Assembly: GCA_035525225.1 (NCBI GenBank) | Contig: DATLFA010000022.1 | Location: 1-64,000 of the forward strand | Source of the DNA: DATLFA01 sp035525225 | Lineage (GTDB): Bacteria; Actinomycetota; Acidimicrobiia; Acidimicrobiales; WLNW01 | DNA length: 64,000 nt | Direction of reading: 5' to 3' | In this document: in pieces, positions 36,400-44,996 of the stretch | How the letters are laid out: each line of letters starts with the position of its first letter | Position numbering within the stretch: the stretch's first letter is position 1 | Notes under the pieces: generated by a model | Database searches by the model: none | What the model saw: only the letters and a program-made list of their open reading frames with translations | What the model was told of the DNA's origin: nothing | Translations under genes and position numbers: made by a program

Positions 36400-37163
36400 T
36401 TCTCGGCCTCGAATTCCCGCCGATCAGCCATCTCATCGAGTGGCCCGACATCTTCTGGAAAGGCACCGCGTTCGCGGTCAACAAGGTCGTCCTGATCATG
36501 TGGGCCTCGGCCCTCCTCGCCATCGCGTTGTTCGTGGCCGGCAGCCGCAAGCGGGCGCTGGTGCCGACGGGCGTGCAGAACGTGGCCGAGTCGATCGTCG
36601 ATTTCGTCGACAGCAGCATCGTGATGCAGACGATGGGTCCGGAAGGCCGCAAGTTCACGCCGTTCCTCACGTGTCTGTTCATGTTCATCTTGTTCTGCAA
36701 CCTGTGGGAAGTCATCCCGTTCGTGCAGATGCCGGCCAATGCGCGCATGGCGATGCCGATGTTCTTCTCGCTGCTGGTCTGGGTGATCTTCAACGCGGTG
36801 GGCATCATCAAGCAGGGCTTCTTCCACTACTTCAAGAGCATCATGTTCCCGCCCGGCGTGCCCTGGCCCATCTACATTCTCGTGACACCGATCGAGTTGG
36901 TGTCGACGATCCTCGTGCGGCCGCTCTCGCTCGCCGTGCGTCTCTTCGCCAACATGCTCGCCGGCCACTTGGTGCTCGTCACCTTCGCAGTGATCTCGGC
37001 TGCACTTTGGGTCAAGAGCATCAACATCGTTATCTTGCCGTTCTCGTTTCTGTTGCTGGTCGCCCTCACCGGGTTCGAGGTTCTCGTCTCGTTCCTGCAG
37101 GCGTTCATCTTCACCATCCTCGCTGCCGTGTACATCGGTGGCGCCATGCATCCTGAGCACTAG
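36396..37163 (+). CDS. atpB: ATP synthase subunit a
   Basis: 255 residues; GTG start overlaps the atpI stop, with GGAGG 11 bases upstream. Membrane subunit forming the two proton half-channels against the c-ring. The essential arginine lies in PLSLAVRLFANMLAGH; LFCNLWEVIPF and TGFEVLVSFLQAFIFTILA are the other family segments. About six membrane helices. Confidence 0.95.
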   Translation: MILGLEFPPISHLIEWPDIFWKGTAFAVNKVVLIMWASALLAIALFVAGSRKRALVPTGVQNVAESIVDFVDSSIVMQTMGPEGRKFTPFLTCLFMFILFCNLWEVIPFVQMPANARMAMPMFFSLLVWVIFNAVGIIKQGFFHYFKSIMFPPGVPWPIYILVTPIELVSTILVRPLSLAVRLFANMLAGHLVLVTFAVISAALWVKSINIVILPFSFLLLVALTGFEVLVSFLQAFIFTILAAVYIGGAMHPEH

Positions 37164-37172
37164 GAGGAACCT

Positions 37173-37436
37173 TTGTCTCTGCTACCCATCCTCGCCCAGC
37201 AAGAACCTGGCGAGCTCGTCGAGGGCCTGACGGCTGTCGCTCGCGGCATCGTCTATGGGGGCGCGGCCATCGGGCCGGGCATCGGCATCGGCATCGTGGT
37301 CGGTAACGCCATCACGGCCATGGCGCGCCAGCCCGAGTCCGCCGGCATGGTCCGCACCACGATGTTCTTGGGCATCGCGTTCACCGAGGCGCTCGCGCTC
37401 TTCGGGTTCGTGCTCGCGTTCATCGTTGCGGGCTAG
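37173..37436 (+). CDS. atpE: ATP synthase subunit c
   Basis: 87 residues; TTG start with the strong ribosome site AGGAGGAACC. Two-helix hairpin of the rotor ring. Glycine-rich first helix (GGAAIGPGIGIGIVVGNA), polar loop ARQPES, and the proton-carrying Glu72 in AFTEALALFG. Residues around the Glu do not show the set of polar ligands typical of sodium-type rings, so it is probably proton-coupled. The short N-terminal addition LLPILAQQEPGELVEG is hydrophilic after residue 8. Confidence 0.95.
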   Translation: MSLLPILAQQEPGELVEGLTAVARGIVYGGAAIGPGIGIGIVVGNAITAMARQPESAGMVRTTMFLGIAFTEALALFGFVLAFIVAG

Positions 37437-37446
37437 GAGGTTTCTC

Positions 37447-38112
37447 GTGCGCGTCCGTGCACTCATCGCCGGTGGCATCATCGCCCTCGTCTGTGTCCTC
37501 GGTCCGGCGACGGTCGCCTATGCCCAGGAGACGCCCGAGCCCGAGATCTCCCACGCAGCCGAGGAATGCATCCATATTCTCGAGGACGGTGGCGAGGTCG
37601 ACGACTGCCACGAGGCCCCGAGCCCGATCCTTCCCGAGAAGAACGAAATCATCTGGGGCGCCCTCTCCTTTGCGGTGCTGGCGGTCGCGTTGATGAAGTT
37701 CGCCGTACCTGCGCTGCAAAAGGGCATGGCGGCTCGGACGGAGCGTGTTCGTAGCGATCTCGCTGCGGCCGAAAAGGCAAAGGCTGACGCCGACACCTTG
37801 CTTGCCGACTATCGAGCGCAGCTGGCCGACACCCGCAACGAGGCGAACCGCATGCTCGAAGAAGCGCGCCGGTCCGCCGACGCGCTGCGAGTCGATCTGC
37901 AAGCGCGTGCGCAAAGCGAGATCGCCGAATTGCGGGCGCGTGCTGCGGCCGATGTCGAAGCGGCGAAGGTTTCGGCGATCGCCGACCTGCGAGCCGAGGT
38001 GGCCAGCTTGGCCATCGGGGCAGCCGAGACCATCGTGCAGAAGAACCTCGATCGCGAGACCCAGGTGCAGCTCGTCGAGAACTACATCAACCAGGTCGGG
38101 AGCCGGCAGTAG
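37447..38112 (+). CDS. atpF: ATP synthase subunit b with N-terminal signal-like extension
   Basis: 221 residues; GTG start with AGGAGG 6 bases upstream. The normal b subunit begins with its membrane anchor. Here residues 1-26 form a signal-peptide-like sequence (basic start, hydrophobic core, AYA-Q near 26), then about 40 acidic residues with Cys41 and Cys54, and only then the anchor (about 66-87, IIWGALSFAVLAVALMKFAV). The long coiled coil (about 95-200) and the delta-binding end follow. The acidic part would lie outside the membrane; if the first segment is not cut, the protein has two helices. Confidence 0.9.
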   Translation: MRVRALIAGGIIALVCVLGPATVAYAQETPEPEISHAAEECIHILEDGGEVDDCHEAPSPILPEKNEIIWGALSFAVLAVALMKFAVPALQKGMAARTERVRSDLAAAEKAKADADTLLADYRAQLADTRNEANRMLEEARRSADALRVDLQARAQSEIAELRARAAADVEAAKVSAIADLRAEVASLAIGAAETIVQKNLDRETQVQLVENYINQVGSRQ

Positions 38113-38640
38113 ATGGCCAACGACCGTATCGACGCCTATGCAGATGCGCTCTTCGGAGTCGCCGCAGCCGAGGGTCGACTCGACGACGTCGAAGACGAGC
38201 TGTTCCGATTCGCCCGCGTCTTCGAGGGATCCGATGACCTTCGTACGGCGCTGACCGACCCGAGGACGCCGGCGACCCGTCGCCAGCAGATCGTCGAGGA
38301 CCTCCTCCAGGGCAAGGCCTCGCCCACGACGGTCGCGTTGATCTCGATGGTGGTGGGCACCGGTCGGGCCGGTGACCTTCCGGCGATCATCGGTTCACTC
38401 GTCGACAAGATCGCCCGCACGTCCAACAAGGCGGTGGCCGAGGCCCGCTCGGCGGTCAACTTGACCGAAGACCAGCGCCAGCGTCTCGCGGTGGCCCTCG
38501 GCAAAGCGACCGGCAAAGACGTCGAGGTCAAGGTCATCGTCGATCCGCGGGTGATGGGCGGCATCGTCACCCAGATCGGCGACATCGTCATCGACGGCAC
38601 TGTCCGGCACCGGCTCGAACAGCTGCGTAAGGCGTTTTGA
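38113..38640 (+). CDS. atpH: ATP synthase subunit delta
   Basis: 175 residues, begins on the base after the atpF stop. Six-helix N-terminal domain (RIDAYADALFGVAAAEGRLD) that binds the top of F1, and the C-terminal domain with KDVEVKVIVDPRVMGGIVTQ and the conserved GDIVIDGTVRHRLEQLR ending. Part of the peripheral stalk. Confidence 0.94.
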   Translation: MANDRIDAYADALFGVAAAEGRLDDVEDELFRFARVFEGSDDLRTALTDPRTPATRRQQIVEDLLQGKASPTTVALISMVVGTGRAGDLPAIIGSLVDKIARTSNKAVAEARSAVNLTEDQRQRLAVALGKATGKDVEVKVIVDPRVMGGIVTQIGDIVIDGTVRHRLEQLRKAF

Positions 38641-38672
38641 GCCAAGTGCCATTCATCAGAGTTGTGGTTGCC

Positions 38673-38690
38673 GCGGCGGATTTTCGCCGC
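38673..38690 (+). promoter_or_regulatory. Hairpin between atpH and atpA
   Basis: GCGGCG (38673-38678) pairs with CGCCGC (38685-38690) around the loop GATTTT, in the 70-base gap before the atpA ribosome site. Such stems can stabilise the downstream mRNA, helping to make more F1 alpha; there is no T run, so it is not a strong terminator. Confidence 0.4.
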
Positions 38691-38710
38691 CAATCTTTGG
38701 TAGGAGAGTC

Positions 38711-40333
38711 ATGGCCGAGCTGACCATCAGTACCGCGGACATTGCCGCCGCGCTTCGTAAGAACCTCGAGGGATTCACCCCGAAGGTCGAGATCACCCAG
38801 GTCGGTCGCGTGCTCGAGGTCGGCGACGGCATCGCCCGCGTCTCGGGTCTGCCCGGCGCCGCGGTCAACGAGCTGCTCGAGTTCGAAGACGGCACCTTGG
38901 GTTTGGCCCTGAACCTCGACGAAGAGTCCATCGGCGCCGTGATCCTGGGCGAAGGCAGCGACATCCAGGAGGGCGCGCCCGTGCTCGCCACCGGACGCAT
39001 CTTGTCGGTGCCGGTCGGCGACGGCCTGCTCGGTCGCGTCGTGAGCCCGTTGGGCGAGCCGCTCGATGGCCGCGGGCCGCTGACCGGTGACGTCCAGCCC
39101 CGCCGCATGGAGATCCAGGCCCCCGGCATCACCGGCCGCAAGCCGGTGCACGAGCCGATGCAGACCGGTATCAAGGCCATCGACTCGCTCATCCCGATCG
39201 GCCGTGGGCAGCGCGAGCTGATCATCGGCGACCGCAAGACGGGCAAGACCACGATCGCCATCGACACGATCATCAATCAAAAGGGCCAGGGGGTGAAGTG
39301 CATCTACGTGGCCATCGGGCAGAAGGCCTCGACGGTCGCCAACGCGGTCGCAGTGTTGACGGAGCACGGCGCCATGGACTACACGGTCGTCGTGTTGGCG
39401 CCCGCGTCGGACCCCGCGCCGTTCAAGTACCTTGCACCCTACGGTGGCTGTGCGATCGGCCAGCACTGGATGGAAAACGGCGGCCACGCGCTGATCGTCT
39501 ACGACGATCTCTCCAAACAAGCCGAGGCCTACCGCCAGATGTCGCTGTTGCTGCGTCGCCCACCGGGACGCGAGGCGTACCCCGGCGACGTCTTCTACCT
39601 CCACTCGCGTCTGCTCGAGCGCGCCGCGAAGCTCAGCGACGAGCGGGGCGCCGGTTCGTTGACCGCGCTCCCCATCATCGAGACCAAGGCGGGCGACGTC
39701 TCGGCGTACATCCCGACCAACGTCATCTCGATCACCGACGGCCAGATCTATCTGCAGGACGACTTGTTCAAGTCGGGTATCCGGCCCGCGGTCGACGTGG
39801 GCATCTCGGTGTCACGCGTCGGTTCGGCCGCGCAGATCAAGGCCATGAAGACCGCGGTGGGCACGCTCAAGTCCGACCTGCAGCAGTTCCGTGAGCTGCA
39901 AGCGTTTGCGGCCTTCGGCTCTGACCTCGACGCGCTGTCTCGCGCCCAACTCGATCGTGGTGTGCGCCTCACCGAGTTGCTCAAGCAAGGCCTCAACTCG
40001 CCGATGCCCGTGCAAGAGCAGGTCGTATCGATCTTCGCCGGCACCAATGGCTACCTCGATCCGATCGCGGTCGAAGATGTGCGCCGCTTCGAGAACGAAC
40101 TGATCGAATGGTTCCGCTCTCGTCACCGCGACGTGCTCGACGGCATCGCCGAGACGGGCGTCGTCGCCGACATGGACGCCTTCCAGGCCGGGCTCAAAGC
40201 GTTCGCTTCGCAGTTCCAGTCGACGGCGTTCATCGGCAACGAACCTGAACCCGAGCACCAGGGCGACGCCACCGGCAGCATCGTCGACAGCGATTACACG
40301 CTGCCCGAGGAAAATATCGAGCACGAGGGCTGA
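38711..40333 (+). CDS. atpA: ATP synthase subunit alpha
   Basis: 540 residues; ribosome site TAGGAGAG before the ATG. Non-catalytic nucleotide-binding F1 subunit. P-loop GDRKTGKT at 173-180, VYVAIGQKAS-type segment (IYVAIGQKASTVAN), VYDDLSKQAEAYRQMSLLLR, and the arginine-finger region ISVSRVGSAAQIKAMK. The last 25 residues are an acidic tail (GSIVDSDYTLPEENIEHEG) typical of actinobacterial alpha subunits. Confidence 0.97.
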   Translation: MAELTISTADIAAALRKNLEGFTPKVEITQVGRVLEVGDGIARVSGLPGAAVNELLEFEDGTLGLALNLDEESIGAVILGEGSDIQEGAPVLATGRILSVPVGDGLLGRVVSPLGEPLDGRGPLTGDVQPRRMEIQAPGITGRKPVHEPMQTGIKAIDSLIPIGRGQRELIIGDRKTGKTTIAIDTIINQKGQGVKCIYVAIGQKASTVANAVAVLTEHGAMDYTVVVLAPASDPAPFKYLAPYGGCAIGQHWMENGGHALIVYDDLSKQAEAYRQMSLLLRRPPGREAYPGDVFYLHSRLLERAAKLSDERGAGSLTALPIIETKAGDVSAYIPTNVISITDGQIYLQDDLFKSGIRPAVDVGISVSRVGSAAQIKAMKTAVGTLKSDLQQFRELQAFAAFGSDLDALSRAQLDRGVRLTELLKQGLNSPMPVQEQVVSIFAGTNGYLDPIAVEDVRRFENELIEWFRSRHRDVLDGIAETGVVADMDAFQAGLKAFASQFQSTAFIGNEPEPEHQGDATGSIVDSDYTLPEENIEHEG

Positions 40334-40340
40334 TCGCTCT

Positions 40341-41270
40341 ATGCCCGGCGGCCAGGAACGCATCCTTCGCAGACGCATCAAGAGCGTGATCTCGACCAAG
40401 AAGATCACGCGGGCGATGGAACTCATCGCCGCGACGCGCGTCGTCAAGGCACAACAACGCGCTGCCGCGGCCCGTCCCTACAGCCGCCAGATCACGAAGG
40501 TGATCGAAAACCTCGCGGCGGGCGGCACGACCATCGATCACCCGTTGCTCAATCAGAGCGCCGACGTGCAGAAGGTGGCGTTCGTCGTCATCACCTCCGA
40601 TCGCGGTATGGCCGGCGCCTACAACTCGGCGGTCATTCGCTCCACCGAGCGTTCGTTGATGGGGCACCGTGAACAGGGCCGCGACTATTCGCTCATCCTC
40701 ATCGGACGCAAGGCCGAGAGCTACTTCCGTTTTCGCCACTACCGAATCGACGCGTCGTTCACCGGTGTGAGCGACACGCCCACCTATGACAACGCGCGCG
40801 AGATTGCGAATCTCGTTGCCGAGAAGTTCATCAGCGGTGAGGTGCAGCGGGTCGAGCTCATCTACACCGAGTTCGTGTCGTTGGGTAGCCAACGGGTCGC
40901 AGTGCGCCGGTTCCTTCCGCTCGAGAGCACTTCCACCGTGGCGACGGCCGGCAGCGGACAGGCCGAGTTGGTCGCCGCGGCCGAGTTCGAGCCGTCGGCG
41001 CCCGGACTCTTGGCCGCCTTGTTGCCGCGCTATGTAGAGGCCCGCCTGTTCGGTGCCATGTTGGAAGGCGCAGCCTCTGAGCACGCCAGCCGCCAACGGG
41101 CGATGAAGGCCGCGACCGACAATGCCGACGAGTTGCAGACCAAGCTGACGCGACAGATGAACCGCGCGCGTCAAGACGCGATCACCACCGAGATCATGGA
41201 GATCGTCAGCGGTGCCGAGGCGCTTCGCGCTGAGGACGCCGAGGCGCTCATCGAACTGGCCGAGACGTAG
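40341..41270 (+). CDS. atpG: ATP synthase subunit gamma
   Basis: 309 residues. Central stalk that turns inside F1. N-terminal coiled coil RRRIKSVISTKKITRAMELI and C-terminal coiled coil with ASRQRAMKAATDNADEL and the closing RQDAITTEIMEIVSGAEAL are conserved. The middle domain has SDRGMAGAYN. Confidence 0.95.
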   Translation: MPGGQERILRRRIKSVISTKKITRAMELIAATRVVKAQQRAAAARPYSRQITKVIENLAAGGTTIDHPLLNQSADVQKVAFVVITSDRGMAGAYNSAVIRSTERSLMGHREQGRDYSLILIGRKAESYFRFRHYRIDASFTGVSDTPTYDNAREIANLVAEKFISGEVQRVELIYTEFVSLGSQRVAVRRFLPLESTSTVATAGSGQAELVAAAEFEPSAPGLLAALLPRYVEARLFGAMLEGAASEHASRQRAMKAATDNADELQTKLTRQMNRARQDAITTEIMEIVSGAEALRAEDAEALIELAET

Positions 41271-41282
41271 GAGCATGCGCAC

Positions 41283-42704
41283 ATGACCGAAACCACGCTG
41301 AAGGAAGGGCACATCGTCGGAATCGCCGGCCCGGTGATCGACGTCGAATTCCCTCCCGACTCCTTGCCCGACATCAACTACGCGCTCGAGTTCGAGATCG
41401 CCATCGAGGGCCGCACCACGGTCATCACGGCCGAGGTCGCCCAGCAGATCGGCGACAGCCGCGTCCGTGCCATCGCCATGAAGCCGACCGACGGCCTCAC
41501 CCGCGGCGCGCACGTGCGCAACCTCGGACGCGGCATTCAGGTACCGGTGGGCGATGCCACGCTGGGCCACGTGTTCAACGTCATCGGCGAGCCGCTCGAT
41601 GTCCCGAGCGTCGACGCGGACACCTACTGGGAGATCCACCGCCCGGCCCCGCTGTTCGCCGACCTCGCGCCCAAGCGCGTGATGTTCGAGACGGGCATCA
41701 AGGTCATCGACTTGCTGACTCCCTATGTCCAGGGCGGCAAGATCGGCCTCTTCGGTGGCGCCGGCGTCGGCAAGACCGTGCTCATCACCGAGATGATCCG
41801 ACGGGTGGCCCAGAACCACGGCGGTGTGTCGGTGTTCGCCGGTGTCGGCGAGCGCACCCGTGAAGGCACCGACTTGTTCCTCGAGATGGAAGAGTCCGGC
41901 GTGCTCGAACGAGCCGCGCTGGTCTTCGGCCAGATGGACGAGCCGCCCGGTGTGCGTCTGCGTGTCGCGCTCTCCGCACTGACGATGGCGGAGTACTTCC
42001 GCGACGTGCAAGGCCAAGACGTATTGTTGTTCATCGACAACATCTTCCGGTTCGTGCAGGCCGGGTCCGAAGTGTCGACGCTGCTCGGTCGCATGCCTTC
42101 CGCCGTGGGTTACCAGCCGACCCTCGCCGACGAGATGGGCGAGTTGCAAGAGCGCATCACCTCGGTGCGAGGCAAGTCGATCACGTCGTTGCAGGCGGTC
42201 TACGTGCCTGCCGACGATTACACCGATCCCGCGCCGTTCACTTCGTTCACGCACTTCGACGGCACCACCGAGTTGTCACGCGATATCGCCGCGCTCGGCA
42301 TCTACCCTGCGGTCGATCCGCTGGCGTCGACCTCCACCATCTTGGCTCCCGAGGTGGTCGGCGAGCGTCATTACCGGGTCGCCCGCCGCGTACAGGAGAT
42401 CCTCCAGCGCTACAAGGAACTCCAGGACATCATCGCCATCCTCGGCCTCGACGAGCTCTCCGAAGAGGACAAGATCACGGTGTCGCGCGCCCGCAAGGTG
42501 CAGCGCTTCCTCTCGCAGCCGATGTACGTGGCCGAGGTCTTCACCGGCCTCCCCGGCATCACCACGCCGGTCGACGAGACCGTCGAGAGCTTCGACATGT
42601 TGTGCAGCGGCGAGCTCGACCACTTGCCCGAGCAGGCGTTCCTCAACGTCGGCGGCGCGCAAGATGCCATGCGCAAGGCGGCAGAGCTCGAGAAGAGCAG
42701 CTGA
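41283..42704 (+). CDS. atpD: ATP synthase subunit beta
   Basis: 473 residues; ribosome site TAGGAG. Catalytic F1 subunit. P-loop GGAGVGKT at 158-165, FAGVGERTREGTDLFLEM with the catalytic glutamate, VLLFIDNIFRF (Walker B) and the DELSEEDK segment that contacts gamma. Completes the conserved A-G-D-C order. Confidence 0.97.
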   Translation: MTETTLKEGHIVGIAGPVIDVEFPPDSLPDINYALEFEIAIEGRTTVITAEVAQQIGDSRVRAIAMKPTDGLTRGAHVRNLGRGIQVPVGDATLGHVFNVIGEPLDVPSVDADTYWEIHRPAPLFADLAPKRVMFETGIKVIDLLTPYVQGGKIGLFGGAGVGKTVLITEMIRRVAQNHGGVSVFAGVGERTREGTDLFLEMEESGVLERAALVFGQMDEPPGVRLRVALSALTMAEYFRDVQGQDVLLFIDNIFRFVQAGSEVSTLLGRMPSAVGYQPTLADEMGELQERITSVRGKSITSLQAVYVPADDYTDPAPFTSFTHFDGTTELSRDIAALGIYPAVDPLASTSTILAPEVVGERHYRVARRVQEILQRYKELQDIIAILGLDELSEEDKITVSRARKVQRFLSQPMYVAEVFTGLPGITTPVDETVESFDMLCSGELDHLPEQAFLNVGGAQDAMRKAAELEKSS

Positions 42705-42709
42705 TCGTC

Positions 42710-43123
42710 ATGGCGAGCATGCATGTCGACCTGGTATCTCCCGAGAGCGTCGTGTTTTCGGGAGAGGCCATGATGGTCGTGGCTCGCACCACTGCCGGCG
42801 AGATCGCGTTTCTTCCGGGGCACGTCCCGTTCGTCGGCGTGTTGTCGGGCATGAGCCCGGTCAAGATCATGATGACCGAAGGTCCGGTTCGCGTCGTCGC
42901 CGTGCACTCCGGCTTCGTCGAGGTCTCGCACGACAACGTGACGATTCTCTCCGATGTCGCCGAAGTCGCCGACGTCATCGATGTGCCGCGCGCGCAGACC
43001 GCGAAGGAGCGCGCCGAGGTCCGCTTGCGCGAGAACGCCGACGACGAAGTCGCGCAAGCTGCATTGCAGCGAGCCGAACTGCGCCTCGCGGTGGCAACAG
43101 CCACCACTGCCGCCGCCCACTGA
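42710..43123 (+). CDS. atpC: ATP synthase subunit epsilon
   Basis: 137 residues from the ATG at 42710, five bases after atpD. N-terminal beta sandwich (VDLVSPESVVFSGEAMMVV, GEIAFLPGHVPFVGVL) and a C-terminal helix pair (ERAEVRLRENADDEVAQAAL) ending in an Ala/Thr-rich tail. Links gamma to the c-ring and can inhibit hydrolysis. Confidence 0.92.
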   Translation: MASMHVDLVSPESVVFSGEAMMVVARTTAGEIAFLPGHVPFVGVLSGMSPVKIMMTEGPVRVVAVHSGFVEVSHDNVTILSDVAEVADVIDVPRAQTAKERAEVRLRENADDEVAQAALQRAELRLAVATATTAAAH

Positions 43124-43139
43124 CGCGCTACTCGACCAC

Positions 43140-43204
43140 CTCACTCCACGACCTCACACGACGACCTCACTCCACGACCTCACTCCACGACCTCACTCCA
43201 CGAC
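43140..43204. repeat. Five tandem copies of a 13-bp unit
   Basis: The unit CTCACTCCACGAC occurs at 43140, 43153 (three bases changed), 43166, 43179 and 43192 with no gaps. The array fills the gap between the converging atpC and ppk2 genes and its last copy supplies the ppk2 stop codon. No hairpin is obvious; slippage-prone DNA. Confidence 0.9.
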
Positions 43205-44017
43205 CAAGCCGGCGAGGTCTTCCTCCGTAGGCGGGTGGCGCAACTCGAGCTTGCGCATCGTGTCGACGAGTACCTGCGATACCACGAGGTTGCGGTACCA
43301 GTTGCTATCGGCGGGGATCACGTACCACGGCGAGTCGGCCGTCGACGTTCTCGTCAACATGTCCTCGAACGCCGCACGGTACTCGTCCCAGAGCTTGCGC
43401 TCGCCAAGGTCGTCGCGCGAGAACTTCCAACGCTTTGCCGGGTCGTCGATGCGTTCTTGCAGCCGCACCCGTTGCTCTTCTTTGGATATGTGGAGGAAGA
43501 ACTTGACGATCGTCGTGCCTTCGTCGACCAGCATCTGCTCGAACGCTCGAATGTGTTCGTAGCGTTTGCTCCAGCGGTCGCGGGGCACCAAATCGCGGAC
43601 GCGCACGACCAACACGTCTTCGTAGTGCGAGCGGTTGAAGATGGCGATCTCGCCCGAACGTGGTAGCCGGGAGTGCACCCGCCATAGATAGTCGTGGCCG
43701 AGTTCCTCTTCGGTGGGACGCTTGAACGACGCCACCTTGACGCCCTGGGGGTTGACACCGTCGAAGACCGACCGGATCGTGCCGTCCTTGCCACACGCGT
43801 CGACCCCCTGGAGGATCACCAGCAGCTTGTGCCGGCCGTCGGCGTAGAGCAGCTCTTGCAACGCCTCGAGGTCGGTGTTCAGTAGCGCGGCGGCCGCCTT
43901 GCCTTCTTGCTTGTCCATCCCCGGCGTCGTCGCAGGGTCGCGCTTGTTCAACCGCACCTTCGCGCCCGGTGCCACGCGAAATCGAGTCGTCTCGAGGTAC
44001 CGGATGTGGTCGGCCAT
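43193..44017 (-). CDS. ppk2: Polyphosphate kinase 2 family protein
   Basis: 274 residues. PPK2 enzymes move phosphate between polyphosphate and nucleotides. Walker-A-like loop QGVDACGKDGT (about 70-80), the lid and Walker B region IFNRSHYEDVLVVRV (127-140), RWKFSRDDL and the ending with WYVIPADSNWYRN are the family pattern. Short single-domain form close to the AMP/ADP-phosphorylating class, but the subclass is not certain. The ATG at 44017 is preferred over the GTG at 44026 because TACGGT (44030-44025) ends 7 bases before it. Confidence 0.9.
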   Translation of the reverse strand: MADHIRYLETTRFRVAPGAKVRLNKRDPATTPGMDKQEGKAAAALLNTDLEALQELLYADGRHKLLVILQGVDACGKDGTIRSVFDGVNPQGVKVASFKRPTEEELGHDYLWRVHSRLPRSGEIAIFNRSHYEDVLVVRVRDLVPRDRWSKRYEHIRAFEQMLVDEGTTIVKFFLHISKEEQRVRLQERIDDPAKRWKFSRDDLGERKLWDEYRAAFEDMLTRTSTADSPWYVIPADSNWYRNLVVSQVLVDTMRKLELRHPPTEEDLAGLVVE

Positions 44018-44024
44018 GGCGGGC

Positions 44025-44030
44025 ACCGTA
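44025..44030 (-). promoter_or_regulatory. -10 element of ppk2, leaderless type
   Basis: On the minus strand TACGGT ends 7 bases before the ATG at 44017. It overlaps the alternative GTG start, which argues against that start. Confidence 0.4.
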
Positions 44031-44144
44031 TCGCTCGGTCCGGCCGGTCAGCCAGGGGACGTACAAATCCCTTGAATCGGGGACCAACCGGGCCGATGAA
44101 AGTCAGGAACCGAGTCTCGAAACGCATCCGCAAGAGGGTCGCCC

Positions 44145-44996
44145 GTGCATCCGCAACATCCGCAGAATGCTCAGCCCGAGCCAATGCTCTTCGGCGCCGC
44201 CATCGCGACCGTGAACCGCGTGGTTCAAGTCGCCGGCGAGCCGCTGGCCAACATCGTCGAACAAGCGCAGCCCTCGCCCGCGCTGCTCCGCGCGCTGGCC
44301 GAGGAGCTGCAACGAGCGGTGGCCAAGCCCAAGTCGGTGGCGCATCCGGAACTCGTCGATCCCGACGTCTACTGGCAGCGGTCGCTGTGGCCGCAAGCGT
44401 CGGCGGTGGTGAAAGCCGCCCGTGCACTTCTCGTCCAGGTGGCCGCGCAGCTCCAGCCCACCATTCCCGCGGCCGAAGTCGAAATGCAGGCCTGGCTGAA
44501 CTGGCGGGCCTACGAGACGCAGCAGCACCGCGCCGCTGATCCCGATCACGTACGCGGACTCATCGTGGACGAGATTGCCGCGCGCTGCGAAGAACTGCAT
44601 CACATCGTCGAGATGGTGGGCGTCCTTCGGCCCCCGCTCGACGCCATAGAACGCCTGCAGAGTGAGCTCGACGAACACCGTCGCAAGGAAGCGATCAACG
44701 ACCTCAAGAAGTCCCGCGCCGACTATGAACGCCAGAACAGCGGCATCGATGCGCGTGTCCTACGCCAGCACTGGGAAGACACGTTCGAACAACGAATCGA
44801 GACGCGAGATGCCGAGCTGCGCGCGACCCTGCCGTGGCGGCACCAAGACCTGGCGATCGATGCCCATCGCAAACTGCGCATCGCGCTCGGCCGCGACATC
44901 GACGACATGATCGAGGATCTCACGCGACCCATCCTCTTGATCGGTGAGCGTCTCGTGCAGATGTACGACCAGCTGGTGTCCGTACCCGTCAGCTGA
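44145..44996 (+). CDS. Hypothetical helical protein, 283 aa
   Basis: GTG start. After a short Pro/Gln/His-rich head comes an almost entirely helical, charged protein: PSPALLRALAEELQRAVAK, a tryptophan-rich middle (WQRSLWPQAS, EMQAWLNWRAYETQQ), a likely coiled coil (RLQSELDEHRRKEAINDLKK) and a C-terminal helix with GRDIDDMIEDLTRPILLIGE. No signal peptide, membrane segment or catalytic motif. Not recognised. It is divergent from ppk2 and converges on glpX, ending directly next to it. Confidence 0.65.
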   Translation: MHPQHPQNAQPEPMLFGAAIATVNRVVQVAGEPLANIVEQAQPSPALLRALAEELQRAVAKPKSVAHPELVDPDVYWQRSLWPQASAVVKAARALLVQVAAQLQPTIPAAEVEMQAWLNWRAYETQQHRAADPDHVRGLIVDEIAARCEELHHIVEMVGVLRPPLDAIERLQSELDEHRRKEAINDLKKSRADYERQNSGIDARVLRQHWEDTFEQRIETRDAELRATLPWRHQDLAIDAHRKLRIALGRDIDDMIEDLTRPILLIGERLVQMYDQLVSVPVS

